A stretch of DNA of 64,000 nt, taken from Serripes groenlandicus (lineage: Eukaryota > Mollusca > Bivalvia > Cardiida > Cardiidae). The position numbers and the translations under genes are program-made. The stretch covers positions 116,278,247-116,342,246 of the forward strand of contig JASEVX010000003.1 of assembly GCA_031761405.1 (NCBI GenBank). The letters run 5' to 3'. Under the pieces are notes generated by a model. That model had not been told where the DNA came from. It saw only the letters and a list, made by a program, of their open reading frames with translations, and did not search any database. Of this stretch, positions 37,266-49,100 are shown piece after piece. Numbering within the stretch: position 1 is the first letter of the stretch; every line of letters begins with the position of its first letter.

Positions 37266-38406
37266 CTTTTCCCACATAAATCAAGTCTACAATAAACGAT
37301 CTTCAACACATGAATGTAAAATATAGAAAGTTGATCGTTATGCCCTTTCACTACATACAACAAACCTGCAATCTTAAGTTCGTTTTGCCCAGAGATGCAT
37401 TAAAGGTATACTTAGGTCACAATAAATCACAAACATGTGCATTCCCTTTTTGTTTCCATGTAAATCAACCAGTTTCAACCCTCAATTGTCACACGTTCTA
37501 AGCGTTTCTCAGATGGAACACCGTATATCATTGAAAAGAGTTACCTCTAAGCTTTAGAATAATCCAAAGAAAATGGAGATGTAGTTGGGGTCATGCGTTT
37601 ATGCAAGAAAGAATTCACCACGCGAAAAATGGTTACCATTTTGGACGAAATCTGGCTGGGAGGAAACTGAGGTTTTTCACATAATCCACTTTCACTATCA
37701 AACAAGGTCAACATACTAGAAATTATCAAATCAATCGCTTGCAGTGCATCCTATACACATTTACAATGAATTTTAAACTCAATGTCATTTGTTCAATGCA
37801 TTCTGGTGAAGGAATACACTCAGTTCCTACGCCAACAAATGTTGTTTAGGAACTATTTGGCGCAGCATGACCGCGGACGTATTTGGCGTAATATGACCTA
37901 TCCCATATGTGCGGGCGGTGAAGACTCTGGTGAGACTGTGTGGATGGACAGGCTCGCGTGAGTCATCGCTATACGCTATTGCACACATAGGACAAAAGAC
38001 ACAATATTAGCTGATCTAAATATATGTGATATCATTAACAATCGTCTGGAAGTAATGAGGGGACACAGACAAGTGACAGTGAAGACTCAATGGGGGCTTT
38101 AATTTAAAAAGATGACTCGAATTCATAGGTTCCATCCAGATTATGAAAAAGAAAATGCCCTAAAAGAAGTCTGAAAATAGATGCAAATAGTAAGACAGAG
38201 AGAGCAGTTTTACCCTGACCTCCAAAAACCACCCAACAAAAGCACATGGAAGGGAGCTTGTCTTAAATTGAAGAGCTGCTAGATATGCAACTGTTAAGAG
38301 ACAGAGACAGAAACATTTTTTGTGATTTCATGTGAGTTTCACCGTGTATTAAGGTCCGACATTTGTATGCAATATAATCAATAAAGATAATATCAAATAA
38401 TTATCA
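37266..38406. other. no gene recognised
   Basis: Unique-looking sequence. Around 38040-38290 the frames read like short, stop-broken coding fragments, but no frame is sustained and no domain is visible. I do not annotate a pseudogene. Confidence 0.4.
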
Positions 38407-39200
38407 GGTATGTGAAATTGGCACGAAGTTTGATATTCGGTAATCGATATTCAAAACGGATATGAATTTCAAGCTGAAACGAATATAGAGCAAGTACCAG
38501 ATTCGTGAAATACGTTACGATATGAATGTAGATCTAAATGTCGAGCTAGATCGATATTCGTGAAAATGCTGATTGCGTCTTTCTGATCAAGTAGAAACGC
38601 GAATACCGATTTGCATATATATCTGAATATCGAGCCAGGTCTATTCGAGAATAGGTGATTTCATCTTTCTGATCACTTATCATGAATACCGATTTGAATA
38701 TAGATTTGAATATCGAGCCAGGTCGATATTGGGGGAAATGGTGAGTTATTCTATCTGATCATGTAAAAAGACGAATACCGACTTGAATATCGAGCCAGGT
38801 CGATATTGGGGGAAATGGTGAGTTATTCTATCTGATCATGTAAAAAGACGAATACCGACTTGAATATCGATCCAGGTCGATATTGGGGGAAATGGTGAGT
38901 TATTCTATCTGCTCATGTAAAAAGACGAATACCGACTTGAATATCGATCCAGGTCGATATTCGAGAAAATGGTGATTTCGTCTTTCTGATCATGTTTTAG
39001 AGCGAATATAGATCTGAATATCGAGCCAGGTCGATATTCGGGAAAATGGTGATTTCGTCTTTCTGATCAGGTAGGAGCGCGAATAGCACTTTTTAAATAC
39101 AGATCTGAATGTTATCGAGTCAGGTCGAATTTCGGGCAAATGGTGATTTCGTCTTTCTGATCATGTATTATAGCGAATATAAATCTGAATATCGAGCCAT
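38407..39200 (+). repeat. half of the foldback element with 77-bp tandem sub-repeats
   Basis: The left tip (AGGTATGTGAAATTGGCACGAAG) matches the tip of the complete element at 40046. Then GAATATCG-AGCCAGGTCGATATT units recur at 38708, 38785, 38862, 38939 and 39016, exactly 77 bp apart, with more diverged copies on either side. Units carry TTTCTGATCATGTA. No mirrored right end was found here, so it is a half copy. Confidence 0.85.
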
Positions 39201-40045
39201 GTTCATTCGTTCAAGTTCATTAATTCATCCATACATGTTTTCACTCTCTCACGCATTCAATCGCTCACCAACTCACCCGCTAACTGACTCACTCATTCAT
39301 TTATTCACTCGTTTATTATTGTTTTGTGTAGTTACTTCAGTGTTTATTTCAGATAGTTTATGAGGTAACTAGGACTTTAGTCATAGAGCCGATGAATCAG
39401 AATTAATTGTAAGATAACTAACTTTTCATTACTATTATTTTGTTTTGTTTTGCGATTGTATTACTGCTCTTTTACAGAATGGGCGTTTGTCACTGTTGCG
39501 AAACTTTATATTAAAAACGCATTCCTTTATTTTTAGAAATATGTTTTGTTCCATTAAAATCCATTAAAATCCGGTTAATCCGCCACTGTATATTTCACGT
39601 GACTTCTTTCGTGGGGTGGGGGAGTCGGGCATTGGTATATTTCACGTGACTTCTTTCTTTATTTCCGTTCCTCTTCGCGAATGTTAATAATGTTAACAAG
39701 CGTCCATATTTGACCTCTCGGCGCATTAATTTCTAAAGCATTTCTTAAACTTCTATTGTAGTACTCACGCCTTAAGTTTTTCACTGATGTTCCAATAACA
39801 TTAAAATGATATTTATGGGGGAGATCCTAACCTTTTAAATGCAGTTTTGTTGGATCCATGATGAACTATTTTCTCGCGCAGTTTCTCATGCGTTGTTTGG
39901 TGCTAACAGCAATTGGCAGGCTGCCAACTCCGAAGAAAATGGTATTACTACTATGACCAGGGGCTCAAGCCCCAGGCCAACAAGGTCATGTGGTTGAATT
40001 CGAGCACGATAGTGGTATGTCTCTATCTCTTTATGTACTCTGAAA
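39201..40045. other. no gene; short simple-sequence tract and a 23-bp direct repeat
   Basis: 39205-39310 is a CACTC/ATTC-rich low-complexity tract. GTATATTTCACGTGACTTCTTTC occurs twice (about 39588 and 39631). Nothing else is recognisable. Confidence 0.5.
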
Positions 40046-41005
40046 CAGGTTTGTGAAGTTGGCACGAAGTTCGATATTCGGTAATCGATATTCGATACCG
40101 ATATGAATGTAGAGCTGAAACGAATATAGAGCCAGCACCAGATTCGTAAACTCTGTTACGCATTGAAATATACGTTACCGTCATTGTTTAGTATCGATAT
40201 GAATATAGATCTGAATGTCACGCCAGGTCGATATTCGAGAAAATGGTGCTATCTTTTTTCTGACCATGCAGTAGAGCATCTCGATAATTTGACTATCTCG
40301 ATAACTCGAATACTCGATAACTCGAATATCTCGATTACACGAATATCTCGATAACTCGAATATCTCGATAACTTGAATATCTCGATCACTCTATATTCAA
40401 ATCGATATTCAAATCGGTATTCGCTCTACTGCATGGTCAGAAAGACAATATCACCATGTTACCGAATATCGACCTGACAATAAATTCAAATCGATATTCA
40501 AATCGGGGTACGCCCTTCTACATGATCAGGAAGACGATGGCACCATTTTCTCGAATATCGATCTGGCTCCATATTCAAATCGATATTCAAATCAGTATTC
40601 GCTCTACTGCATGGTCAGAAAGACAATATCACCATGTTACCGAATATCGACCTGACACTAAATTCAAATCGATATTCATATCGGGGTTCGCCCTTCTACA
40701 TGATCAGGAAGACTATAGCACCATTTACCGAATATCGACCTGGCTCTATATTCACATCGATATTCAAATCGGTATTCGCTCTACTGCATGGTCAGAAACA
40801 TGATAGCACCATTTTCTTGAATATCGAACTGGCGCGACATTCAGATCTATATTCATATCGATATTCGTCATTCTAAACAATGACGGTAACGTATATTTCA
40901 ATGCGTAACAGAGTTCACGAATCTGGTGCTGGCTCTATATTCGTTTCAGCTCTACATTCATATCGGCATTGAATATAGAACATCGTGCCAACTTCACATA
41001 CCTCT
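40046..41005. mobile_element. about 960-bp foldback element with terminal inverted repeats near 140 bp
   Basis: The left end AGGTTTGTGAAGTTGGCACGAAGTTCG..ATATACGTTACCGTCATTGTTTA (40046-40192) is mirrored at 40865-41003 by TAAACAATGACGGTAACGTATAT..CGTGCCAACTTCACATACCT. Between them are CTCGATAACTCGAATAT sub-repeats (40275-40390) and units of about 89 bp with ATTCGCTCTACTGCATGGTCAGAAAGAC. The ORFs over 40456-40876 are translations of these sub-repeats. Confidence 0.88.
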
Positions 41006-41275
41006 CAGAAAGTATCCACGCCGTGTTTAAGCAGTCTTTGACGCGAAAGCATGTAATCAAATTTCCCTCTTAATTCACGCCTAGCTCCGCAATCAGTGTT
41101 TTCTCAAATATGTGGACCAGATGTTGAAATGATTTCAACCACAAAAGTCAGTCCCGTTCTGAGAGCTTATTTTTCACATTTGAAATGATTATGTTTTACC
41201 ATTTAACCAAAAATGTAACCAAAACTTATTTTGTATCATAATCCGAACATTCCCACACAAGTGGATTATAGGCAA

Positions 41276-41482
41276 CCTTCAGGTCAAAGGGAAGCAATTT
41301 GGATCGGCTTCAGATGAATATATAAGACTGAATTTGTCTCCCATTGGACAATTATGCTTTTTTTATAAAGTCGAATGACTCCGACTGTTTTATAACCAAA
41401 ATAGTGTTTGCTTTAAACTATATTGACACCTTAAGAGCCATTTACAGAACATACTGTATTTTCTGAAATTTAAGGTTTCTGT
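41276..41482 (-). repeat. dispersed repeat, minus-strand copy
   Basis: Its reverse complement follows the blocks of 32357-32605 in order, including the CAAAGGGAAGCAATTTGGATCGG end. Degraded, non-coding. Confidence 0.73.
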
Positions 41483-41493
41483 GTTGGGACTAA

Positions 41494-41839
41494 CAGGGGC
41501 GTAGCTCCCTTTAGGCACTGTAGGCACGTGCCTACACATTCTTTCTCAAAATGCCCCCCAAAATGCAGCTGCGGCGATAGACATCTGCGTAATGTATCGA
41601 CCAGATCAGCCTGCGCTGTCCGCGCAGTCTGATCAGGCCGACATATTCCGTCTTAGGGATATAGATGTATAGAGTAGTTATTTTGAAACAGAAAATCCAC
41701 AGGAGGCGAAAAGTGTATATCCGGGTAGGCCTGTGTGGCATGCTTAGGCTGATCCGGGTCGATACTTTACGCAGAGTCCACAATGTTGATTTTCTCACGA
41801 GACGGCCTACACATTGATTATTGCAAAGCTACGCCCTTG
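41494..41839 (+). mobile_element. composite CAGGGGCGTAGC element, copy 1, with 5-bp target duplication
   Basis: Termini CAGGGGCGTAGCT and AGCTACGCCCTTG are inverted. ACTAA flanks it on both sides (41489-41493 and 41840-41844), a perfect 5-bp target-site duplication. The interior from about 41570 to 41805 is a TGAGCC-family MITE that has lost its left tip and keeps its right tip (CCACAATGTTGATTTTCTCACGAGACGG). Two further copies with the same joints lie at 49278 and 50052. A hAT-like origin is possible from the tips, but the superfamily is uncertain. Confidence 0.88.
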
Positions 41840-41844
41840 ACTAA

Positions 41845-42415
41845 AATAGGACATTTTATTTTACTGTTGGCCTCAAAATCTAAAATTAGAACAAAACGTC
41901 ACGGATATTTATTCTCTTTACCAATACATGCGTTCTCCTTTTATTTACATTCTAGGTCATAATACGGTACAAAACACATACTCTAGACTGGACACAGTAC
42001 ATTAATTATAAATAGATATATGTATCAACATCTTTTTAAATCTGCAACGATCAAGAAATCCCTTTTCAACCTGAAAATAATGAAAGTGTTCAGTGATTGG
42101 AACTACTACAAAGAGGGAAGATTTAAATTATTTAATGCTTATATTGTATTAAAACGCGAACGCCAGGGACTGACTCCAGTCTACATACACTCATGTATAT
42201 AACGTTCTATTTACATTACATATTCTCTTTAATATGTTTTTAAATCGTGGTCGGAGTAACTATGAGTTATATAACGAGTGTTTATTAATATGTAGGACAT
42301 GAATAGGTATATATATATATATGGGACTTGATTTGTTATTTATTGATGTGTTTGTTCAACACGGTTTCGTGTGTGTATGTTAGCTTGGATATTATTGTTT
42401 CAATTTAGCCTATAA
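41845..42415. other. no gene recognised
   Basis: AT-rich. An ORF of 60 codons at 42020-42202 has non-repetitive composition but no recognisable domain, and I do not call it a gene. Confidence 0.45.
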
Positions 42416-42418
42416 ATA

Positions 42419-42576
42419 AAAGTGTTATTATTGAATAAAGTTGAGAACACTGTGACTGACAAATTAAGAAGTTGCTCTGAATGGGTAATTTCTCCTTTTT
42501 CCACAATTTATTCAAAACGTCGTCTGCTGCAGACTAATATCAGACTACGCCTGTAGGTGGGAGAGGGTAAATTAAC
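42419..42576. mobile_element. CTGCAGCAGACGAC palindromic element, partial
   Basis: It keeps AAGTTGCTCTGAATGGGTAATTTCTCCTTTTTCCACAAT and GTCGTCTGCTGCAG. The left arm is reduced. A four-fold TTTTAGTGCA direct repeat follows at about 42619-42655. Confidence 0.65.
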
Positions 42577-43319
42577 AAATATATTTCTTATACCTGTACA
42601 TTGATATTTCTTCCAAAATGCATATGCATTTTAGTGCATTTTAGTGCATTTTAGTGCATTTGCAGCAGACAATTTATGAAAAAAATATAAATGCATATGT
42701 TTGTAATGGCGAGCAAGTGCATCCATCCACACAGTCTCACACAAGTGGTCACAGGCCGCATGTATGGCAAAAACACTTGAAGTGTAGCCCCCACTATGTT
42801 ATGCCAATATATCTTAAAACGATGTCGAAGTGGAGTAGTGCCCTTAACATCCTAAATCGATACACGCAGCTCATGTACATGTATAATCGTTGCATCTAAC
42901 GATTTGTCTGATTGCATCTTCATAACGGGTTAATATATGGGCAAGAATTCACTATTGGAATTCTTGGTGTCAACACTCTTATTCTGTATGTAGTATCAAT
43001 TAAGTACAGATTTAGAAAAAAAATTAAGACATTTATTTACACATTTATACCTTACACATCCTTTTGTAAAAAAAGAATGAACTTAAAATGTATTGGCACC
43101 GAGAAAAAAAGCCTTAAAACACCATATTTAAGGTTTTAGTGTGACAAAAAGTGTGACATTTTGTACATGCCCTTTAATGTGTGTGTATAACAGCTTTATT
43201 TTACCTCATTTTAGTGTGTAGTTGATTCAAAACTTATATCTAATAATCAAATTTTCCTAAAAAATCAATCCAGTGTATTTGTCTGCAACAATCTTTTTAC
43301 AAAAAAAGAATGAAAATTG

Positions 43320-44935
43320 ACATGTGCGTGTAACATTTGGTGTCAAACATTGTTACACGCGTACATTTATCAAACAAACATAAATTGCAGCACCCAAGGA
43401 CTTACATTTTTGCCTTATAGTATGCTTTCTTTACCCAGTTGATGAAAAAAAAAACACTTTCTTTAAATCTGTGTGTGACTTATGATAGGAAGGCCCAGCA
43501 AAATGTCTTAAATTTTGGTGTCAAATAAATCTTACAAATTTTGATCAAATAATTCAATAATGGAATGCTTCCAGTTGTTTTAATTTAATAACATTTACAA
43601 ATTATTGGATGATTTAAAAATCTGTAATAATATGAATTCATATTATAATGTATGGCAAAAAATAAACTGACTTCAAAATGTGCATGTAACGTTGACAAGG
43701 TGTTACATACACCATACTTTTTTAAAATTTCAATTATTTGCTTCTCTTTAGACAAGCATCTCCAATCACTGGCTATGCTTTTTGGTAGAACATTTATAAA
43801 TAAAAAAAATTAAAAAACAATTTATTTCAATCAGAAACAACAACCTTTGATGTGTGTGTGTAACTGTTTAATTTGACACAAACGTGTCCATGTTACATGC
43901 ATCAAGCATAGACGTATCTTCTATACAGCAGCTGACAGGCTAAACTATTTAATTTAGGAATATTCTACTCCTGACAATTAATCTCCGAACCACAAAACAA
44001 CATATTAAATTTCAAATCTAAATGAATAAAATTACTTTTCAAATTTGTATGTAACATTGACAACAATTCTGTCAATGTTACATGCAACAATAAATATAAC
44101 AGTATAATATTAATAAATTCATAATTTACAGATGTTTGAAGTTATTTGATATATTGCATCACATGCTTTTGCTACAAGTAAAAAAAAATAACAAATAATA
44201 TTGTATATAACAGAAATAAATGAGATTTCTAAATGTATGTAACTATTTCAGTTGACACGAAAGTGTCAATGTTACATACTTCAAATATCTGGTAATCAAA
44301 CATACAAAGTAGTAAATACAACCTGAATCAGAAGACCTGGTCACAACTTCTAACATATAATCCACAAACCAAAGAAGATTTTATATGTTTAATGGATATA
44401 AATGACATTTTAATATATGGCTTTCAACGTGTCAATGTTACATGCATCAAATGGAGCTTTATTTTTATTTTTTAGGATGTTTACTTATAAAATTCATTCA
44501 CAAAAAACACACTGACCCCAACAGCCATGAAATAGGCTAAGACAGAAGCAAGATATATTATTTGAAACAAACATAAGTTTGCACAAACTTTACAAGTGTA
44601 ACATTGACACCAACCATATCTTTTTGCTATTTTTTCTGTTAAACGACAAGACAGTATTTCTTATTCAAACGGTAAATGTTGGAACAAACTCCAACATCAT
44701 TTCACACCATAGCAAAAATTAGATCCTCTTTTAATTATATGAGATATGAACAATTGAAATAATATTGGTGTCAATGTTACATACTTCATATATCAATAAA
44801 TATGACATTTAAAGAAGACAAGATGACATATTTTTAAAAAAGACTCTTGGTTTTAGATGTCTTGCTAGAAGAACTTAGTAGTAAAGCATTTTATAAAATA
44901 AATAAAGGTGATCTATTTTTTGGTTTCAATGTCAC
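43320..44935. repeat. degenerate array of GTAACATTGACA / TGTCAATGTTAC boxes every ~180 bp
   Basis: Paired or single boxes occur at about 43325, 43681, 43855, 44046, 44234, 44420, 44597 and 44765, i.e. steps of roughly 170-190 bp with one double step. Several are palindromic: GTAACATTGACAACAATTCTGTCAATGTTAC (44050-44080) and TTGACACGAAAGTGTCAATGTTAC (44250-44274). The sequence between boxes is AT-rich and poorly conserved. No ORF or known satellite is recognised. Confidence 0.65.
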
Positions 44936-44970
44936 ACTTTGTGTTGCATTAGTGAATTCTTGCCCATATA

Positions 44971-45233
44971 TGAGCCGTTCCACGAGAAAACCAACATTAT
45001 TGACTCTGCGTAATGTATCGACCCAGATCAGCCTGCGCAGTCCGCGCAGGCTAATCCGGGCCGACACATTCCGTCTCAGGGGGATGGAGGTATAGAGTAA
45101 TGATTCCTGAAACAGAAAATCCGCAGGAGGCGAAAAATGTCTGTCCGCAGTAGCCTGCGCGGCATGCTTATGCTGATCCGGGTTGATACTTTACGCGGAG
45201 TCAATAATGTTGGTTTTCTTATGGAACGGCTCA
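44971..45233 (+). mobile_element. TGAGCC-ended MITE, full-length copy 3
   Basis: One of the cleanest copies: TGAGCCGTTCCACGAGAAAACC at the left, GGTTTTCTTATGGAACGGCTCA at the right, TA on both flanks. It contains a GATCAGCCTGCGCAGTCCGCGCAGGCTAATC internal palindrome. Confidence 0.92.
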
Positions 45234-45310
45234 TATATATATTATATATGTATAGCCTATGGCAGGGGTGTGGTAGTAATAAACCGAGGGTCGGATTTCA
45301 ATTCTATAGT

Positions 45311-45573
45311 TGAGCCGTTCCACGAGAAAACCAGCATTATGGACTCTGCGTAATGTATCGATCCAGATCAACCTGCGCAATCCGCGCAGGCTAATCCGGG
45401 CCGACCAATTCGTCTCAAGCGGATAGAGGTATAGAGTAATGTTTCCTGATACAGAAAATCCACAGGAGGCGAAAAGTGTCTTCTGGGATTAGCCTGCGCT
45501 GCAATGCTTAGGCTGATCCGCGTCGATACTTTGCGCTATGTCCACAGTGTTGGTTCTGTCGCGGAGAGCTCAT
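45311..45573 (+). mobile_element. TGAGCC-ended MITE, copy 4
   Basis: Direct neighbour of copy 3 in the same orientation. Left end TGAGCCGTTCCACGAGAAAACC; the right end is degraded to GGAGAGCTCA. It lies about 240 bp upstream of the first visible pirin exon. Confidence 0.9.
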
Positions 45574-45660
45574 TTTATGTCATAAGTTATATCTAGATGA
45601 CAACTGCATGTACGTGGACAGCGACGACTCTGTGGGTCTCTGACTATGTTTATTCTCATT

Positions 45661-45735
45661 AAACCCTCTAGTTTGGATAATCATACGAATCGTCTCACTG
45701 CGGCTATTCTTTTGAGTACCCACAACATAGGCCTT
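45661..45735. repeat. GTGGGTACTC-AATCGTCTCA hairpin family, degenerate copy
   Basis: GAATCGTCTCACTGCGGCTATTCTTTTGAGTACCCACAACATAGG matches the right arm of the near-perfect hairpin at 53987. The left arm is eroded. Confidence 0.7.
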
Positions 45736-45813
45736 GGAGATCAAATAAATACTTTGTAACATAATATCCGTTCCTTATCTAGAACTCTTACTGTTTTTTT
45801 TATTTTCTTGCAG

Positions 45814-46132
45814 GTGTTTGACTTCTAGAACAACGTTTATTTTGCTAAGTGTTTCCTTACTTGAACTCACTTCACAGACAGTGAAAGCAACCGCCAAAGG
45901 ATACTGCAGTGCACCAGGAAAGGACAACTGTTTAGACATATCCTCTAACATCATGTCACGGAATATTCAGAAGGTCGTACCCAGTCGAGAACAAAGCGAG
46001 GGTCAGGGAGCAAAAGTGAGACGGAGCATCGGGGGTCAGATAAGGAACCTCGACCCGTTTTTATTACTCGACGAATTTAAAGTTAAGAAACCGGCTGGAT
46101 TTCCGGATCACCCTCATAGGGGCTTTGAAACG
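45814..46132 (+). CDS. PIR: pirin exon 1 as visible: possible 5' extension plus residues 1-60
   Basis: A polypyrimidine tract and TTGCAG end at 45813, so this exon has a consensus 3' splice site and at least one more exon must lie upstream. The exon is open from its first bases, giving about 46 in-frame codons before ATG 45953, including FILLSVSLLELTSQTVKA, a hydrophobic signal-like stretch. ATG 45953 (MSRNIQKVVPSREQSEG) matches the usual pirin start by position, so it is taken as the start. An upstream ATG in an unseen exon could instead give an N-terminally extended protein. The donor is ACG|GTAAGG at 46132/46133. Confidence 0.85.
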
Positions 46133-49100
46133 GTAAGGGTTTATCGTCAGTTATTGTCTGTGTTAATCATAGGGGCTTTGAAACGGTAAGGGGTTATCGT
46201 CAATTGTTGTCTGTGTTAATCATATGGGCTTTGAAACGGTAAGGGTTTATCGTCAGTTGTTGTCTGTGTTAATCATAGGGGCTTTGAAACGGTAAGGGTT
46301 TATCGTCAGTCGTTGTCTGTGTTAATCATAGGGGCTTTGAAACGGTAAGGGTTTATCGTCAGTTGTTGTCTGTGTTAATCATAGGGGCTTTGAAACGGTA
46401 AGGGTTAATCGTCAGTCGTTGTCTGTGTTAATCATAGGGGCTTTGACACGGTAAGGGGTTATCGTCAGTTGTTGTCTGTGTTAATCATAGGGGATTTGAA
46501 ACGGTAAGGGTTTATCGTCAGTCGTCGTCTGTGTTAATCATAGAGGGTTTGCAACGGTAAGGGTTTATCGTCAGTCGTTGTCTGTGTTAATCATAGGGGC
46601 TTTGAAACGGTAAGTGTTAATCGTCAGTCGTTGTCTGTGTTAATCATAGGGGCTTTGAAACGGTAAGAGTTTATCGTCAGGCGTTATCTGTGTTAATCTT
46701 AGGGGCTTTGAAACGGTAAGGGTTTATCGTCAGGCCTTGTCTGTGTTAATCTTAGGGGCTTTGAAACGGTAAGGGTTTATCGTCAGTCGTTGTCTGTGTT
46801 AATCTTAGGGGCTTTGAAACGGTAAAGGTGTATCGTCAGTCGTTGTTTTGGTTAATTATAGGGGCTTTAAAAACGGTAAGGGTTTATCGTCAGTCGTTGT
46901 CTGTGTTAATCATAGGGGCTTTGAAACGGTAAAGGTGTATCGTCAGCCGTTGTTTTGGTTAATTATATAGCGTCAGTTGTTGTCTGTGTTAATCATAGGG
47001 GCTTTGAAACGGTAAGGGATTATCGTCAGTCGTTGTCTGTGTTAATCGTAGGGGCTTTGAAACGGTAAGGGTTTATCGTCAGTTATTGTCTGTATTAATC
47101 ATAGGGGCTTTGAAACGGTAAGGGTTTATCGTCAGTTATTGTCTGTGTTAATCATCGAGGCTTTGAAACGGTAAAGGTGTTTCGTCAGTCGTTGTTTTGG
47201 TTAATTATAGGGGCTTTAAAAACGGTAAGGGGTTATCGTCAGTTGTTGTCTGTGTTAATCATAGGGGCTTTGAAACGGTAAAGGTGTATCGTCAGTCGTT
47301 GTTTTGGTTAATTATAGGGGCTTTAAAAACGGTAAGGGTTTATCGTCAGTTGTTGTCTGTGTTAATCATAGATGCTTTGAAACGGTAAAGGTTTATCGTC
47401 AGTTGTTGTCTGTGTTAATCATAGGGGCTTTGAAACGGTAAGGGGGTTATCGTCAGTCGTTGTCTGTGTTAATCGTAGGGGCTTTGAAACGGTAAGGGTT
47501 TATCGTCAGTTATTGTCTGTATTAATCATAGGGGCTTTGAAACGGTAAGGGTTTATCGTCAGTTATTGTCTGTGTTAATCATCGAGGCTTTGAAACGGTA
47601 AAGGTGTATCGTCAGTCGTTGTTTTGGTTAATTATAGGGGCTTTAAAAACGGTAAGGGGTTATCGTCAGTTGTTGTCTGTGTTAATCATAGGGGCTTTGA
47701 AACGGTAAGGGGTTATCGTCAGTTGTTGTCTGTGTTAACCATAGGGGCTTTGAAACGGTAAGGGTTTATCATCAGTTGTTGTCTGTGTTAATCATAGATG
47801 CTTTGAAACGGTAAGGGTTTATCGTCAGTTATTGTCTATATTAATCATAGGGGCTTTGAAACGGTAAGGGTTTATCGTCAGTCGTTGTCTGTGTTGATCA
47901 TAGGGGCTTTGAAACGGTAAGGGTTTATCGTCAGTTATTGTCTATATTAATAATAGGGGCTTTGAAACGGTAAGGGTTTCGTCAGTCGTTGTCTGTGTTA
48001 ATCATAGGGGCTTTGAAACGGTAAGGGTTTATCGTCAGTTATTGTCTGTGTTAATCATCGAGGCTTTGAAACGGTAAGGGTGTATCGTCAGTTATTGTCT
48101 ATATTAATAATAGAGGCTTTGAAACGGTAAGGGTTTCGTCAGTCGTTGTCTGTGTTAATCATAGGGGCTTTGAAACGGTAAGGGTTTATCGTCAGTTATT
48201 GTCTGTGTTAATCATCGAGGCTTTGAAACGGTAAGGGTTTGTCGTCAGTTATTGTCTGTATTAATCCTAGGGACTTTGAAACGGTAAAGGTTTATCGTCA
48301 GTCGTTGTCTGTGTTAATCATAGGGGCTTTGAAACGGTAAGGGTTTATAGTCAGTTATTGTCTGTATTAATCATAGGGGCTTTGAAACAGTAAGGGTTTA
48401 TCGTCAGTTATTGTCTGTATTAATTGAACTGTTGTTCGTCATAGTCTCTGTCTCCTAGGCGCTCAGTGTTGCGGAGTTAGCACTACGACTGACTGACTGC
48501 ACGTGTCAAGATAAACGGACCAGAAGTACTGGTAACTTTCCCAGGAAATGCTGAAAACATGTTGAAAGCGGCGTAAAACACCAAACAGTCAATGAATGGT
48601 TACAACAATGTTCACCTCCTCCGGTGGCCATTTTGAGAGGCACATATCTTATATTTAGTGAAAATGGAAGATCAAATATAATATCATTTAACAAGTGCAT
48701 AATACAAAAGCTTTAACATAATATAATATGCGCATTCCGCGAAGGTTAATTTCGGACCGACACATTTCGTCTCAGGGGGATAGAGGTATAAAGTAATGAT
48801 TCCTGAAACAGAAAATCTACAGGTGGCGAAAAGTGTCTGGTCGGGTTAGCCTGCGCAGCATACTTAGGCGATAGACATCTGCGTAATGTATCGACCAGAT
48901 CAGCCTGCGCTGTCCGCGCAGACTGATCCGGCCGACACATTCCGTCTTAGGGGGATAGATGTATACAGTAGTTATTCCTGAAACAGAAAATCCACAGGAG
49001 GCGAAAAGTGTCTGTCCGGGTTAGCCTGCGCGGCATGTTAAGGCTGATCCGGATCGATTCTTTACGCAGAGTCCACATTGGTTTGTTTTCTGGTGGAACG

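Noticed and set aside
38040..38300. Possible degraded coding sequence (VTVKTQWGL, QREQFYPDLQKPP)
   Set aside because: The fragments are interrupted by stops in every frame and match no domain I can recognise.
40456..40876. 115- and 80-codon ORFs with repeated YRPDTKF/STAWSE segments
   Set aside because: They translate the ~89-bp sub-repeats of the foldback element.
42020..42202. 60-codon ORF with ordinary composition
   Set aside because: No domain, no splice or poly(A) context, and a length expected by chance in AT-rich DNA of this size.
46133..47388. ORFs such as VRVYRQLLSVLIIGALKR repeated over 46.1-48.4 kb
   Set aside because: They are frame-shifting translations of the 53-bp intronic minisatellite, which is not a multiple of three.
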